Source: Dermabacteraceae bacterium TAE3-ERU5
Lineage (GTDB): Bacteria; Actinomycetota; Actinomycetes; Actinomycetales; Dermabacteraceae
Direction: 5' to 3'
Assembly: GCA_019218375.1 (NCBI GenBank)
Contig: JAHUUK010000002.1
Span: forward strand, 1-64,000
DNA length: 64,000 nt
The translations under genes were made by a program, and so were the position numbers. Under the pieces are notes generated by a model that saw only the letters and a list, made by a program, of their open reading frames with translations, had not been told where the DNA came from and ran no database searches. Positions 53,218 through 64,000 of the stretch are shown here, in pieces (the first letter of the stretch is position 1; the number at the start of each line of letters is the position of its first letter).

Positions 53218-54761
<1,544 letters not shown>

Positions 54762-54764
54762 AAA

Positions 54765-56060
54765 ATGACCAACGCATATCTGATTAAGGGAGGCCTGCTC
54801 TACGGTGAGCAGCGCGCCGATGTTCTGATCGAGGACGGCCGTTTCGCGCGTATCGCGGAGCAGATCACCGATGCCCCGAGTGATGCGACCGTGGTTGAGG
54901 CCGACGGCTGCGTGCTGCTGCCGGGCCTGGTGGACCTGCACACCCACCTGCGTGAACCGGGCGGGGAGGACGCCGAGACGGTGCTGAGCGGCTGCCGCGC
55001 AGCGGCCCGCGGCGGCTTCACCGCCGTTTACGCGATGGCGAACACGACCCCGGTGGCGGACACCGCGGGCGTGGTGGAACAGGTGCTGCGCCTGGGCGAG
55101 GACGCGGGCTACTGCGCCGTGCGTCCCATCGGCGCGGTCACCGTCGGACTGGGCGGCGAACGCCTGGCCGAACTGGACGCGATGGCGAATTCGCGGGCCC
55201 GGGTGCGGGTCTTTTCCGACGACGGTAAATGCGTGCACGATCCGCTGCTCATGCGCCGCGCGCTCGAATACGTTAAGACCTGCGGCGGGGTGATCGCGCA
55301 GCATGCGCAGGAGCCGCGCCTGACCGAGGGCAGCCAGATGCACGAGGGCGTGGTTTCGGCGGAGATCGGCCTGACCGGCTGGCCGGCCGTGGCCGAGGAA
55401 TCGATCATCGCTCGCGACGTGTTGCTGGCCGAACACGTCGGCTCCCGCCTGCACGTTTGCCACCTTTCCACCGCGGGCAGCGTGGAGATCGTGCGCTGGG
55501 CGAAATCGCGCGGCATCAATGTCACGGCGGAAGTCACCCCGCACCACCTGCTGCTGACCGATGAACTGGCGCGTGGCTACGACGCCTCCTACAAGGTAAA
55601 TCCGCCGCTGCGTACCGAACGCGACGTGGCTGCGGTACGGGAGGGGCTGGCCGACGGCACCATCGACATCGTGGCCACCGACCACGCCCCCCACCCGCGC
55701 GAAAACAAGGACTGCGAATGGGTGCATGCCGCGTTCGGCATGACCGGGCTAGAAACGGCGCTGCCGATCGTGCAGCAGACCATGGTTGAGAGCGGCAAGA
55801 TGACCTGGCGGGACGTGGCGCGCGTGCTTTCCGAAACGCCGTCCCGCATCGGCCTGGACGATTCCCAGGGGCGCGAGCTGAAACAGGGAGAGCCTGCGCA
55901 CCTGTTGGTGTGGGATCCGCGCGTGAGCGCCACGGTCGATCCGAACGAGCACGCTTCGCGTTCCGGCAATACGCCGTATCGCGGAATGACCCTGCCCGGC
56001 TTTAACCGGGCCACGTTCTATGGCGGCAAGCGCACCGTGGCTGACGGAAAGGTGCTGTGA
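54765..56060 (+). CDS. pyrC: Dihydroorotase
   Basis: Zinc enzyme of the amidohydrolase family that cyclises carbamoyl aspartate. [18 protein letters not shown] (about residues 53-70) has two zinc His residues; VIAQHAQEP and [13 protein letters not shown] supply more, and [15 protein letters not shown] holds the catalytic Asp (about 304). Length 431 fits the class I enzymes that pair with PyrB. The start is ATG at 54765, and the stop overlaps the carA start. Confidence 0.97.
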   Translation: MTNAYLIKGGLLYGEQRADVLIEDGRFARIAEQITDAPSDATVVEADGCVLLPGLVDLHTHLREPGGEDAETVLSGCRAAARGGFTAVYAMANTTPVADTAGVVEQVLRLGEDAGYCAVRPIGAVTVGLGGERLAELDAMANSRARVRVFSDDGKCVHDPLLMRRALEYVKTCGGVIAQHAQEPRLTEGSQMHEGVVSAEIGLTGWPAVAEESIIARDVLLAEHVGSRLHVCHLSTAGSVEIVRWAKSRGINVTAEVTPHHLLLTDELARGYDASYKVNPPLRTERDVAAVREGLADGTIDIVATDHAPHPRENKDCEWVHAAFGMTGLETALPIVQQTMVESGKMTWRDVARVLSETPSRIGLDDSQGRELKQGEPAHLLVWDPRVSATVDPNEHASRSGNTPYRGMTLPGFNRATFYGGKRTVADGKVL

Positions 56061-57226
56061 GAGTCGGTATGAAACAGCAAAGCGAAGAAGCAGTGAAGAA
56101 CACCGCTTACCTGGTACTAGAGGACGGCACCGTGTTCACAGGCCAGCCGTACGGGGCGCGCGGGGAAACGCTGGGCGAGGTCGTCTTTACGACCGGCATG
56201 ACCGGCTACCAGGAGACCCTGACCGACCCCTCCTACGCCGGTCAGATCGTCGTGCAGACCGCGCCGCACATCGGCAACACGGGCGTGAACGCGCAGGACA
56301 TGGAGTCCACCCGGATCTGGGTCGAGGGCTACGTGGTGCGCGACCCCGCGCGGCGGCCCTCCAACTGGCGCAGCGAAAGCAGCCTGGACGAGGCGCTGAT
56401 TGCCGGGGGAGTGGTCGGCATTAGCGGCATCGATACCCGTCAGCTCACCCGCCTGCTGCGCAGCGCGGGAGCCATGCGCGGCGGCATCTTCTCGGGCCTC
56501 GGCCTAAGCCGCAGCGAGATGCTGGAGAGGGTGCGTAACGCCCCCGGCATGGTCGGCGCTTCGTTCGTGGACCGCGTTACGGTCGCCCAGGCGCAGACCC
56601 TGGAACCGCAGGGGGAGTGCGTCGGCACCGTGGCCGTGGTGGATCTCGGCCTGAAGGCGGCCACGCCCCGCAACATGTGCGAACGCGGGCTGCGCGTGCA
56701 TATCGTGCCGGCCGACGTCACCTGCGACGAGCTGCTGGCGCTGGGCGTGGACGCCGTGTTCTTCTCCAACGGGCCGGGGGATCCGGCGAGCGCGGAGCGG
56801 CAGGTGGCGCTGCTGCGCGAGGTGCTGGACCGGGGAATTCCCTACTTCGGGATCTGCTTCGGCAACCAGCTGCTGGGACGGGCGCTCGGTTTTTCCACTT
56901 ACAAGCTGCCTTTCGGACATCGCGGGATCAACCAGCCGGTCTTGGATCGCGCCACCGGGCATGTTGAGATCACCGCGCATAATCACGGCTTCGCGGTGGA
57001 TATCCCCCTGGAGGGGGAAAGCGTAGCGCCGCACGCTAACGGTCGTTACGGCCGGGTGCGCGTCAGCCACGTGGGGCTGAACGATGACGTGGTGGAGGGA
57101 ATCGAGTGCCTGGATATTCCGGCGTTCTCGGTGCAGTACCACCCGGAGGCCGCGGCCGGCCCGCACGATGCCCTTTACCTGTTTGATCGTTTCGTTGCCA
57201 TGGTGCGCAGCGCCAAGGAGTCCTGA
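56057..57226 (+). CDS. carA: Carbamoyl phosphate synthase small (glutaminase) subunit
   Basis: Hydrolyses glutamine and channels ammonia to CarB. The N-terminal domain begins [18 protein letters not shown]. The amidotransferase domain has [34 protein letters not shown] with the nucleophile Cys (about residue 265), GHRGINQPV, and the His/Glu pair in [14 protein letters not shown]. Length 389. I keep the GTG at 56057, which overlaps the pyrC stop and has GGAAAGG upstream; an ATG at 56069 is the alternative. An accessory gene found here in M. tuberculosis (Rv1382) is absent. Confidence 0.96.
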   Translation: MRVGMKQQSEEAVKNTAYLVLEDGTVFTGQPYGARGETLGEVVFTTGMTGYQETLTDPSYAGQIVVQTAPHIGNTGVNAQDMESTRIWVEGYVVRDPARRPSNWRSESSLDEALIAGGVVGISGIDTRQLTRLLRSAGAMRGGIFSGLGLSRSEMLERVRNAPGMVGASFVDRVTVAQAQTLEPQGECVGTVAVVDLGLKAATPRNMCERGLRVHIVPADVTCDELLALGVDAVFFSNGPGDPASAERQVALLREVLDRGIPYFGICFGNQLLGRALGFSTYKLPFGHRGINQPVLDRATGHVEITAHNHGFAVDIPLEGESVAPHANGRYGRVRVSHVGLNDDVVEGIECLDIPAFSVQYHPEAAAGPHDALYLFDRFVAMVRSAKES

Positions 57227-60200
57227 TGCCCGCTCGTAAAGATATTTCCTCAGTTCTGGTCATCGGCTCCGGCCCGATCGTGATCGGTCAGGCCTGCGAG
57301 TTCGACTATTCGGGTACCCAGGCCTGTCGCGTGCTGCGCGAGGAGGGCCTGCGGGTGATCCTCGTGAATTCGAACCCGGCAACGATCATGACGGATCCCG
57401 AGATCGCGGACGCGACCTACGTGGAACCGATCGAGGCGGGCATTATTCGTTCGATTATCGAGAAGGAACGCCCCGACGCGATCCTGCCCACCCTGGGCGG
57501 GCAGACCGCGCTTAACGCCGCGATTGAACTGGCCGAACGTGGAGTCCTGGACGAGTTCGGCGTGGAGCTGATCGGTGCCTCGATTGACGCGATCAACAAG
57601 GCGGAGGACCGCCAGCAGTTCAAGGACGTGGTGGAGCGCTGCGGGGCGGAATCTGCCCGCAGCGCGGTCTGCCACAGCATGGACGAGTGCCTGCGTGTGG
57701 CCGACGAGCTCGGTTATCCGCTGGTGGTGCGCCCGTCGTTCACGATGGGCGGCCTGGGCAGCGGCATGGCCTACGACGAGGCCGACCTGCGCCGCATCGC
57801 GGGAGATGGCCTGCACTATTCCCCGACCAGTGAGGTGCTGCTGGAGGAGTCGATCCTCGGCTGGAAAGAGTTCGAGCTGGAGCTGATGCGCGACCGCAAG
57901 GATAACTGCGTGGTCGTCTGCTCTATCGAGAACGTGGACCCGGTGGGCGTGCATACCGGCGATTCGATCACGGTGGCCCCTGCCCTCACGCTCACCGATG
58001 TGGAGCTGCAGAACCTGCGCAATATCGGCATTGCGATCATCCGCGAGGTTGGCGTGGACACGGGCGGCTGCAACGTGCAGTTCGCGGTGCACCCGGAGAC
58101 CGGCCGCGTGGTAGTGATCGAGATGAACCCGCGTGTTTCGCGTTCCTCCGCGCTGGCGTCGAAGGCGACCGGTTTCCCGATCGCGAAGATCGCGGCGCGC
58201 CTGGCCATCGGCTACACGCTCGACGAGATTCGCAACGACATCACCGGTACCACCCCGGCCAGTTTCGAGCCTACGCTCGATTATGTAGTGGTCAAGGTGC
58301 CGCGTTTCGCGTTCGAGAAGTTCCCCGGTGCGGACCCGACGCTGACCACCACGATGAAAAGCGTGGGTGAAGCCATGTCGCTGGGGCGCAACTTCAGCGA
58401 GGCGCTCGGCAAGGCGTTGCGCAGCCTGGACGTGCCCGAGGTCGGTTTCGACTGGGCGGGAGAGCCGCCGAACGAAGCCGAGGTAGCCGAGCTGCTGGAG
58501 GCGGTTAAGACCCCGACGGTGCAGCGCCTGGGGCAGGTGCAGCGGATCCTGCGGGCGGCTGCCTGCGGGGGAAGCGATCCGGAAGAACTGATCGAGCGCC
58601 TCTACGCCGCAACGGGGATAGACCGCTGGTTCCTGGATCAGATCCTGCTGATTAACGAGATCGGCTCCAAGCTGCGCACGGCCGCGACCCTGGACGAGGC
58701 GCTGCTGCGCGAGGCGAAGCGCCACGGTTTTTCGGACCTACAGATCGGTCAGGTGCGCCACCTGAGCGAGGACGTGGTGCGCGGCGTGCGCCGGGCGCTC
58801 GGCGTGACCCCCGTGTTCAAGACGGTCGATACCTGCGCGGCGGAGTTCGCTTCGCACACGCCCTACCACTATTCGGCGTACGACCACGAGAACGAGGTAC
58901 CCGCGCGCGAAAAGCCCGCCGTAATCATTCTGGGCTCCGGGCCGAACCGGATCGGCCAGGGGATCGAGTTCGACTATTCCTGCGTGCACGCAGCGCTCGC
59001 GCTGCGCGGCGGGGATTTCGACTACGAAACCGTGATGATCAACTGCAACCCGGAGACGGTATCTACCGACTACGACGTTGCTTCGCGCCTCTACTTCGAG
59101 CCGCTCACGTTCGAGGACGTGCTCGAGGTGTACGCGGCAGAAAGCGCCGCCGGGCCGGTGGCGGGCGTGATCGTGCAGCTGGGCGGGCAGACGCCGCTGA
59201 AGCTGGCGCAGCGCCTACAGGACGCGGGGCTGCCGATCATCGGCACCAGCCCCGAGGCAATCGACGCGGCAGAGGACAGGGGGGTGTTCGGGGGAGTGCT
59301 CACCAGGGCGCAGCTTCCCGCGCCGCCCTACGGCACCGCCTGGGCCCTCGAAGACGCCCTCGAAGTGGCGTCCCGGATCGGCTATCCCGTGCTGGTGCGC
59401 CCCAGCTACGTGCTAGGCGGGCGCGGCATGGAGATCGTCTACGACGAACCGCAGCTGCGCGACTACGTCAGCCGCAACCTGCCGGATGGCGGTAGGGCGG
59501 AGGCCCCGATCCTGATCGACCGCTTCCTGGATACGGCGATCGAAATCGACGTGGATGCGCTCTATGACGGCGAGGAGCTGTTCATCGGCGGCGTCATGGA
59601 ACACATCGAGGAGGCCGGGATTCACTCGGGCGATTCGGCCTGCACCATCCCGCCGGTTTCCCTTTCGCACGCAGAACTGGAAAGGATTCGCCGCTCGACC
59701 GAGGCCATCGCGGCGGGTGTCGGCGTGCGCGGCCTGCTAAACATTCAGTTCGCGCTGACGCAGGACATCCTCTACGTGCTCGAAGCCAATCCGCGCGCTT
59801 CGCGCACGGTGCCCTTCGTTTCCAAGGCAACCGGTGTGCCGCTGGCGCGCGCCGCTGCGCTGCTGATGGCCGGTAAGAGCATCTCCCAGATGCGCGCCGA
59901 CGGTCTGCTGCCGGAGGGCGATATGACCCATCTGCCGCTGGACGCCCCCATCGCGGTGAAGGAGGCCGTGCTGCCCTTCAAACGCTTCCGCACGGCGGAG
60001 GGCCGCAGCGTGGATTCGGTGCTCGGCCCGGAGATGCGTTCGACGGGTGAGGTGATGGGCCTGGCCCAGACCTTCCCACGGGCCTTCGCCAAGGCGCAGC
60101 TGGGTATCTCCGGTAAGGGCCTGCCCGAGTCCGGCACGGTATTCGTATCGGTGGCCGACAGGGACAAGCGCGCCGTGGTGTTCCCGGTCAAGCGTCTAGT

Positions 60201-60558
60201 GGACCTGGGCTTTAAAATCCTCGCCACGGACGGCACGGCCAACGTGCTGGCGCGTTCGGGAATTCCCTGCGACCGCGTGCGGAAGGTTTCCGAGGCGCGA
60301 GACGGCGAGCAGCACGTTATCGACCGCATCGAATCCGGCGAGGTCGTGATGGTGCTAAACACCCCCACGGGCACTTCCGGTAGGGCCGACGGTTACGCTA
60401 TCCGCGCCGCCGCCACCAGCGTCGATGTACCGATCGTGACCACCGTGCAGGAATTTTCGGCCGCCGTGCAGGGTATCGAATCCCTGCGCGAGGGCAGCTT
60501 TAAGGTTTTGAGTCTGCAGGAGCATCACGCGCACCTGCGTGCGGGAAGGAAAGCATGA
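57226..60558 (+). CDS. carB: Carbamoyl phosphate synthase large subunit
   Basis: Makes carbamoyl phosphate for pyrimidines and arginine. Two homologous ATP-grasp halves are visible: the first has [20 protein letters not shown] at the start and [20 protein letters not shown] near residue 300; the second has [20 protein letters not shown] near 570 and [20 protein letters not shown] near 850. The C-terminal MGS-like allosteric domain (about 950-1090) contains [13 protein letters not shown] and VLNTPTG, the site for UMP control. The length of 1110 is normal. The ATG overlaps the carA stop (TGATG). Confidence 0.98.
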   Translation: MPARKDISSVLVIGSGPIVIGQACEFDYSGTQACRVLREEGLRVILVNSNPATIMTDPEIADATYVEPIEAGIIRSIIEKERPDAILPTLGGQTALNAAIELAERGVLDEFGVELIGASIDAINKAEDRQQFKDVVERCGAESARSAVCHSMDECLRVADELGYPLVVRPSFTMGGLGSGMAYDEADLRRIAGDGLHYSPTSEVLLEESILGWKEFELELMRDRKDNCVVVCSIENVDPVGVHTGDSITVAPALTLTDVELQNLRNIGIAIIREVGVDTGGCNVQFAVHPETGRVVVIEMNPRVSRSSALASKATGFPIAKIAARLAIGYTLDEIRNDITGTTPASFEPTLDYVVVKVPRFAFEKFPGADPTLTTTMKSVGEAMSLGRNFSEALGKALRSLDVPEVGFDWAGEPPNEAEVAELLEAVKTPTVQRLGQVQRILRAAACGGSDPEELIERLYAATGIDRWFLDQILLINEIGSKLRTAATLDEALLREAKRHGFSDLQIGQVRHLSEDVVRGVRRALGVTPVFKTVDTCAAEFASHTPYHYSAYDHENEVPAREKPAVIILGSGPNRIGQGIEFDYSCVHAALALRGGDFDYETVMINCNPETVSTDYDVASRLYFEPLTFEDVLEVYAAESAAGPVAGVIVQLGGQTPLKLAQRLQDAGLPIIGTSPEAIDAAEDRGVFGGVLTRAQLPAPPYGTAWALEDALEVASRIGYPVLVRPSYVLGGRGMEIVYDEPQLRDYVSRNLPDGGRAEAPILIDRFLDTAIEIDVDALYDGEELFIGGVMEHIEEAGIHSGDSACTIPPVSLSHAELERIRRSTEAIAAGVGVRGLLNIQFALTQDILYVLEANPRASRTVPFVSKATGVPLARAAALLMAGKSISQMRADGLLPEGDMTHLPLDAPIAVKEAVLPFKRFRTAEGRSVDSVLGPEMRSTGEVMGLAQTFPRAFAKAQLGISGKGLPESGTVFVSVADRDKRAVVFPVKRLVDLGFKILATDGTANVLARSGIPCDRVRKVSEARDGEQHVIDRIESGEVVMVLNTPTGTSGRADGYAIRAAATSVDVPIVTTVQEFSAAVQGIESLREGSFKVLSLQEHHAHLRAGRKA

Positions 60559-61457
60559 ACAAGCAACGCTTTGGTGAAAGGCTGCAGGCTGCAGTAGCCG
60601 AGAACGGCCCGCTCTGCGTCGGCATCGACCCGCACCCCGGGCTGTTAGCAGACTGGGGACTGCCCGACAGCGCGTCAAGCCTGCGCGAGTTCGCCCTGCG
60701 CGTGGTGGAAGCCAGCCAGGGGCTCGCGGCCGCCGTGAAGCCGCAGTCGGCGTTCTTCGAACGTCACGGTTCGGCCGGTGTGGCCGTGCTGGAAGAGACC
60801 CTGGCCGCGCTGCGCGCCTCAGGCACGCTGTCGATCCTCGACGTAAAACGCGGTGACATCGGCTCGACCATGTCGGCCTACGCGGACGCCACGCTGCGCC
60901 CCGGAGCGCCCCTGGAGGCCGATGCCATCACCGTCAGTCCCTTCCTCGGTTATGCCTCCCTGCGTCCGGCACTGGATTTGGTGGCGGAATACGGAAAGGG
61001 AATTTATGTGCTGGCTTTAACCTCGAATCCTTCCGGTCCGCAGGTGCAACACGCGCGGCCGACAGAATCGGAAATAGCTAATTTACTCCCGGGTAATGCG
61101 GAACCTTCGGTGGCCGCTTTGATTGCCGCGGAAGTGGCGCGCAGTAATGCCGAAGAGGTTACAAATCACGGTATTACCGGATGGGGCAGTGCGGGCCTGG
61201 TGATCGGTGCTACGGTGGGCGACGCGGTGCGTCGTCTAGACCTTGACCTGGGTGCTTCTGCGGGAGCTACCACCGTTCTGGCGCCCGGCTTCGGTGCGCA
61301 GGGAGCGGGCCCGCAGGAGCGGGAAAAGGTATTTGCTGAGGCGGCGCCGCGGGCACTGGTGTCGGTATCGCGCGGGGTGCTCTCCGCCGGGCCGAATATC
61401 GCTGACCTGCGTAATTCATGCGAAGAGTGGCGGAAAAACTATCGATTTGCTGAGTAA
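60555..61457 (+). CDS. pyrF: Orotidine 5'-phosphate decarboxylase (type 2)
   Basis: Last step of UMP synthesis. [18 protein letters not shown] and [12 protein letters not shown] precede [15 protein letters not shown] (about residues 93-107), the catalytic Asp-x-Lys-x2-Asp motif. [10 protein letters not shown] near 240 is the phosphate-binding loop. The length of 300 fits the longer type 2 enzymes of mycobacteria. ATG overlaps the carB stop (ATGA). From about 60985 on, codons become noticeably more AT-rich than in the rest of the operon. pyrD, pyrK and pyrE are not in this operon. Confidence 0.95.
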   Translation: MNKQRFGERLQAAVAENGPLCVGIDPHPGLLADWGLPDSASSLREFALRVVEASQGLAAAVKPQSAFFERHGSAGVAVLEETLAALRASGTLSILDVKRGDIGSTMSAYADATLRPGAPLEADAITVSPFLGYASLRPALDLVAEYGKGIYVLALTSNPSGPQVQHARPTESEIANLLPGNAEPSVAALIAAEVARSNAEEVTNHGITGWGSAGLVIGATVGDAVRRLDLDLGASAGATTVLAPGFGAQGAGPQEREKVFAEAAPRALVSVSRGVLSAGPNIADLRNSCEEWRKNYRFAE

Positions 61458-61471
61458 AACCGCTGGTAGCG

Positions 61472-61500
61472 GCCCGGCCTTTGATTGAAAATAGCCGGGC
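61472..61500 (+). terminator. Possible pyr operon terminator hairpin
   Basis: GCCCGGC pairs with GCCGGGC around a 15-base loop, 15 bases after the pyrF stop. No T-run follows, so termination is uncertain. Confidence 0.4.
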
Positions 61501-61596
61501 GTAGTCTTATGATTCGATTGGTGGATACACCTGTGTTCACCAAATATCTCCAGTTATATATTCCTATACCCCAAGTAGAAACGTGAGGTACACCTC

Positions 61597-61923
61597 GTGG
61601 CACTCCCCCCTCTGACGCCCGAGCAGCGCGCCGAGGCGCTGAAGAAGGCCGCCGAAGCGCGCCGTGAACGTGCCGCGGTTAAGGCTCGTCTTAAGGAAAG
61701 CGCCGGCCGTCGTGGTGAAGAAATTAAGAAGGTCCTTAAAGACGCGGAAACCAATGAAATTATTGGCAAGCTCAAGGTAGCCGCTCTGCTTGAATCTCTC
61801 CCCGGTGTCGGCAAGGTTAAGGCGCAGCAGATCATGGAGGACATCGGCATTTCTCCCACCCGTCGTATTCGCGGCCTTGGTTCCCACCAGGCCGACAAGC
61901 TAGTGGAACATTTCTCGGAGTGA
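61597..61923 (+). CDS. mihF: Actinobacterial integration host factor (mIHF)
   Basis: Small basic nucleoid protein, 108 residues, that bends DNA and affects nucleoid compaction. The N-terminal helix is Ala/Arg/Glu-rich ([20 protein letters not shown]). A helix-two-turn-helix DNA-binding part contains [20 protein letters not shown] and [14 protein letters not shown]. It is unrelated to HU/IHF of proteobacteria. The start is GTG at 61597 with GAGG about eight bases upstream. Codon use leans to AAG, CGT and GGT, as in highly expressed genes. The stop overlaps the gmk start, and the 139 bases upstream are AT-rich. Confidence 0.96.
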   Translation: MALPPLTPEQRAEALKKAAEARRERAAVKARLKESAGRRGEEIKKVLKDAETNEIIGKLKVAALLESLPGVGKVKAQQIMEDIGISPTRRIRGLGSHQADKLVEHFSE

Positions 61924-62516
61924 CGGTTGTGAAGGCGGACTCGCTTGGCGGGTCCGCCCCCGTTACTGTCCTTGCCGGACCGACGGCGGTCGGCAAGGGG
62001 ACTGTCTCTGCCGCTATTAGGGCAAGCTATCCCGAGATTTACCTTTCCGTTTCGGCGACCACCCGCGCGCCCCGTCCCGGAGAAATTGACGGCGTTCACT
62101 ACCACTTCGTGAGCGACGAGCAGTTCACCCGGATGATCGAGGAGGGTGAATTCCTCGAATGGGCGCAGGTGCACGGTAAGCACCGTTACGGCACTCCGCG
62201 CAGCTCCGTTACCGCTGCGGCCCGTGACGGCCGCCCGGTTTTGCTTGAGATCGACCTCGCCGGGGCGCGTCAGATTAGAAAGACCATGCCGGAAGCCAGG
62301 TTCGTGTTCCTGGCCCCGCCCTCGTGGGACGTGCTGGTGGACCGCCTGGTCGGCCGTGGCACGGAAACCGCCGAGGAACGCGAACGCAGGCTGGTTACGG
62401 CCCGCGAAGAGCTCGCCGCGGAAAGCGAGTTCGACGTCACCATCGTGAACGATTCGGTTGCGCGCGCAACGCGCGAACTCGCCGACGTTATGGGTGTTAC
62501 ACGCCCCGCGCAATGA
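61920..62516 (+). CDS. gmk: Guanylate kinase
   Basis: Phosphorylates GMP to GDP. The P-loop is [12 protein letters not shown] (about residues 18-29), a variant with PTAVGKG instead of the more common [28 protein letters not shown] is the GMP-binding block, [16 protein letters not shown] follows, and the lid Arg residues are in [14 protein letters not shown]. Length 198. I use the GTG at 61920, overlapping the mihF stop; a GTG at 61929 is possible. mihF-gmk-rpoZ-coaBC is a conserved order. Confidence 0.95.
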   Translation: MTVVKADSLGGSAPVTVLAGPTAVGKGTVSAAIRASYPEIYLSVSATTRAPRPGEIDGVHYHFVSDEQFTRMIEEGEFLEWAQVHGKHRYGTPRSSVTAAARDGRPVLLEIDLAGARQIRKTMPEARFVFLAPPSWDVLVDRLVGRGTETAEERERRLVTAREELAAESEFDVTIVNDSVARATRELADVMGVTRPAQ

Positions 62517-62581
62517 CAAACAGGCACTTTTTGCCGTAGTCTGAATAGCTGTCCACCAATCCAAAACCGGAAGGGACGTTC

Positions 62582-62974
62582 GTGTCCGGAACTGTCGCCC
62601 AGCCTGAGGGCATCACCAATCCGCCGATCGACGACCTGCTCGAGGCGACTGACTCCAAGTACTCGCTGGTTCTGTACGCCGCTAAGCGCGCCCGTCAGAT
62701 CAACGCCTACTATGCGCAGCTCTCCGAGGGCCTGCTCGAATACGTCGGCCCGCTGGTAGAGACCGATAACCAGGAAAAGCCGCTCTCCATCGCCCTGCGC
62801 GAGATCGACGGCGGCCTGCTCACCTCCCGCCAGATCGACGAGGCCGAGCTGGCCGCGCGCGAAGCGGCGGAAAGCGATCTGGCTAAGGAAGAGGATTCTT
62901 CCCCGCGCCTGGACGCCCTGGACCTGAGCCGTCCGGCCCCCGACGAGGACATCCAGTTCCCGCCGACCTACTGA
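62582..62974 (+). CDS. rpoZ: RNA polymerase omega subunit
   Basis: Small subunit that helps assemble beta-prime into RNA polymerase. [20 protein letters not shown] opens the fold, [11 protein letters not shown] is the conserved helix, and [13 protein letters not shown] follows. At 130 residues it is longer than many because of an acidic C-terminal tail (about residues 92-130). The start is GTG at 62582 with GGAAGGGA upstream. coaBC begins 37 bases after the stop. Confidence 0.95.
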   Translation: MSGTVAQPEGITNPPIDDLLEATDSKYSLVLYAAKRARQINAYYAQLSEGLLEYVGPLVETDNQEKPLSIALREIDGGLLTSRQIDEAELAAREAAESDLAKEEDSSPRLDALDLSRPAPDEDIQFPPTY

Positions 62975-63011
62975 TTCTTTAATCCCGCAGCGAAAGCGAG
63001 GCGTGTGCCAA

Positions 63012-64000
63012 GTGGCGTCGTCCCTGCACGGTAAAACCGTCGTTGTCGGAGTGTGTGGCGGCATTGCCGCCTATAAGGCCGCGCACGTTGTGCGCGGCCT
63101 TCGCGCTGCCGGTGCCACGGTGCACGTGATCCCCACCCCTTCTTCCCTGGAGTTCGTCGGCCGCGCCACCTGGGAGGCGCTCAGCGGCAACCCGGTACAC
63201 ACCGGGGTCTTTGAGGCGGTAGATAGTGTCGCCCACGTGAACCTCGGCAAACAGGCCGATCTGGTGCTGGTGGCTCCCGCAACGGCGGATTTCCTGGCGC
63301 GCCACCGGCAGGGCCGCTGCGAAGACATGCTTTCTGCGGCGCTGCTCGTCGCCACCTGCCCGGTGGCGATGTTCCCCGCCATGCACACCGAAATGTGGCA
63401 GCACCCCGCCACGGTAGAAAACGTCTCCGTGCTGCGGCAAAGGGGAGTGCTACTGCCCGATCCCGATTCCGGCAGGCTGACCGGTGCCGACACCGGGCCG
63501 GGGCGTCTGAGCGATCCCGAGGCCATCGTGGCTTTTGCGCGCGCGGCGATTTCCGCCAAACCGCGCGACCTTGCCGGGAAACGCATCCTGATTAGCGCCG
63601 GCGGTACCCGCGAGGCGCTGGATCCGGTGCGTTTTATCGGTAACCATTCCTCCGGCAAACAGGGGTTTGCGCTCGCGAACGCAGCCGCCGTGCGTGGCGC
63701 CGAAGTAACCCTGGTGGCGGCGAACGTATCTCTACCCACCCCCTGCGGTGTGCGGCGGATAGACGTCACCTCGGCGGCAGAACTGGCCGCCGCCGTGCAG
63801 CGAGAGAGCGCGCGGCATGACGCGGTGGTAATGGCGGCTGCGGTCGCAGATTTCGCTCCTGCGGGAGCGGCGGCCAGCAAGATCAAAAAGACGCCGGGAG
63901 AGGATGCCTTCACCCTTAACCTGCAAACCACGCAGGATGTGCTGCGCACCCTGGTGACCGAGCGAGGGCAGGAAACCTCCCCGTTCATCGTCGGTTTCGC
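63012..64000 (+). CDS. coaBC: Bifunctional CoaBC (phosphopantothenoylcysteine synthetase/decarboxylase), truncated by the window
   Basis: Coenzyme A synthesis enzyme. The N-terminal decarboxylase half has VVVGVCGGIAAYKAAHVVR (FMN site), DSVAHVNLGKQADLVLVAPA with the catalytic His, and FPAMHTEMWQHPAT in place of PAMNxxMW, as in other actinobacteria. The synthetase half starts near residue 190 with LISAGGTREALDPVRFIGN and HSSGKQGFALANAA, then MAAAVADFAPAG and the SKIKK lysine motif. The frame is open to the last base, so the C-terminal 70 or so residues are missing. I use the GTG at 63012, ten bases after GAGG; a GTG at 63003 is the alternative. Confidence 0.93.
   Translation, partial: MASSLHGKTVVVGVCGGIAAYKAAHVVRGLRAAGATVHVIPTPSSLEFVGRATWEALSGNPVHTGVFEAVDSVAHVNLGKQADLVLVAPATADFLARHRQGRCEDMLSAALLVATCPVAMFPAMHTEMWQHPATVENVSVLRQRGVLLPDPDSGRLTGADTGPGRLSDPEAIVAFARAAISAKPRDLAGKRILISAGGTREALDPVRFIGNHSSGKQGFALANAAAVRGAEVTLVAANVSLPTPCGVRRIDVTSAAELAAAVQRESARHDAVVMAAAVADFAPAGAAASKIKKTPGEDAFTLNLQTTQDVLRTLVTERGQETSPFIVGF

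Overview
The window reads as a contiguous stretch of chromosome from a GC-rich actinobacterium. Supporting signs are the actinobacterial cytochrome supercomplex order ctaE-qcrC-qcrA-qcrB, a class II DAHP synthase, a PASTA Ser/Thr kinase beside an Rv2175c-type protein, actinobacterial IHF (mIHF), SepH, a principal sigma factor with a long Lys/Ala-rich N-terminus, and many families largely confined to this phylum (DUF3093, DUF3159, DUF3710, DUF4193, DUF5998, DUF6318, DUF7455). An Actinomycetales/Actinomycetaceae-like organism with aerobic respiration is my best guess, but the species cannot be read from the sequence. No phage, insertion sequence, CRISPR array, rRNA or tRNA was recognised. Almost the whole window is core genome.

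Layout: 1-1752, two paralogous DUF6318-type lipoproteins. 1932-6159, the bc1 and oxidase subunit III operon on the minus strand. 6316-16000, a block resembling M. tuberculosis Rv2173-Rv2196 (fadD, acyltransferase, aroG, PASTA kinase, Rv2175c, polyprenyl synthase). 15934-16649, a gene-poor stretch. 16650-20116, a stress protein, rpoD, an iron-box-controlled siderophore-interacting protein and DUF7455. 20253-26493, parE-hisF facing a mutarotase-parC pair. 26636-33631, DUF5998, a phosphodiesterase, sepH, dut, several DUF genes and two TrkA proteins. 33646-42478, a KimA-like potassium transporter, an RNA methyltransferase, aconitase and dxs. 42581-45177, heme A synthase and an ABC-2 exporter. 45291-50293, a sufRBDCT operon and a HIT protein. 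50406-53149, ABC-F, efp and nusB. 53251-61457, pyrR-pyrB-pyrC-carA-carB-pyrF. 61597-64000, mihF, gmk, rpoZ and a truncated coaBC.

How the genes work together: the left part carries electron-transfer subunits, and ctaA and suf supply their heme A and Fe-S cofactors. The parE/parC, sepH, mihF and rpoZ genes handle chromosome topology, division and transcription. dut, gmk and the pyr operon supply nucleotides. dxs and the polyprenyl synthase belong to isoprenoid supply. TrkA proteins and the KimA-like carrier form a potassium module.

The most useful signals beyond gene calls are these: a DtxR/IdeR-like iron box inside a hairpin before the siderophore-interacting gene; a PyrR-binding motif touching the ribosome site of pyrR; a recurring TANNNT-N6-start-codon arrangement pointing to leaderless transcription at many genes; a large composite palindrome between acn and dxs; a suf operon lacking sufS and sufU; and a probable reassignment of the 'amino acid permease' at 34446 to potassium import.
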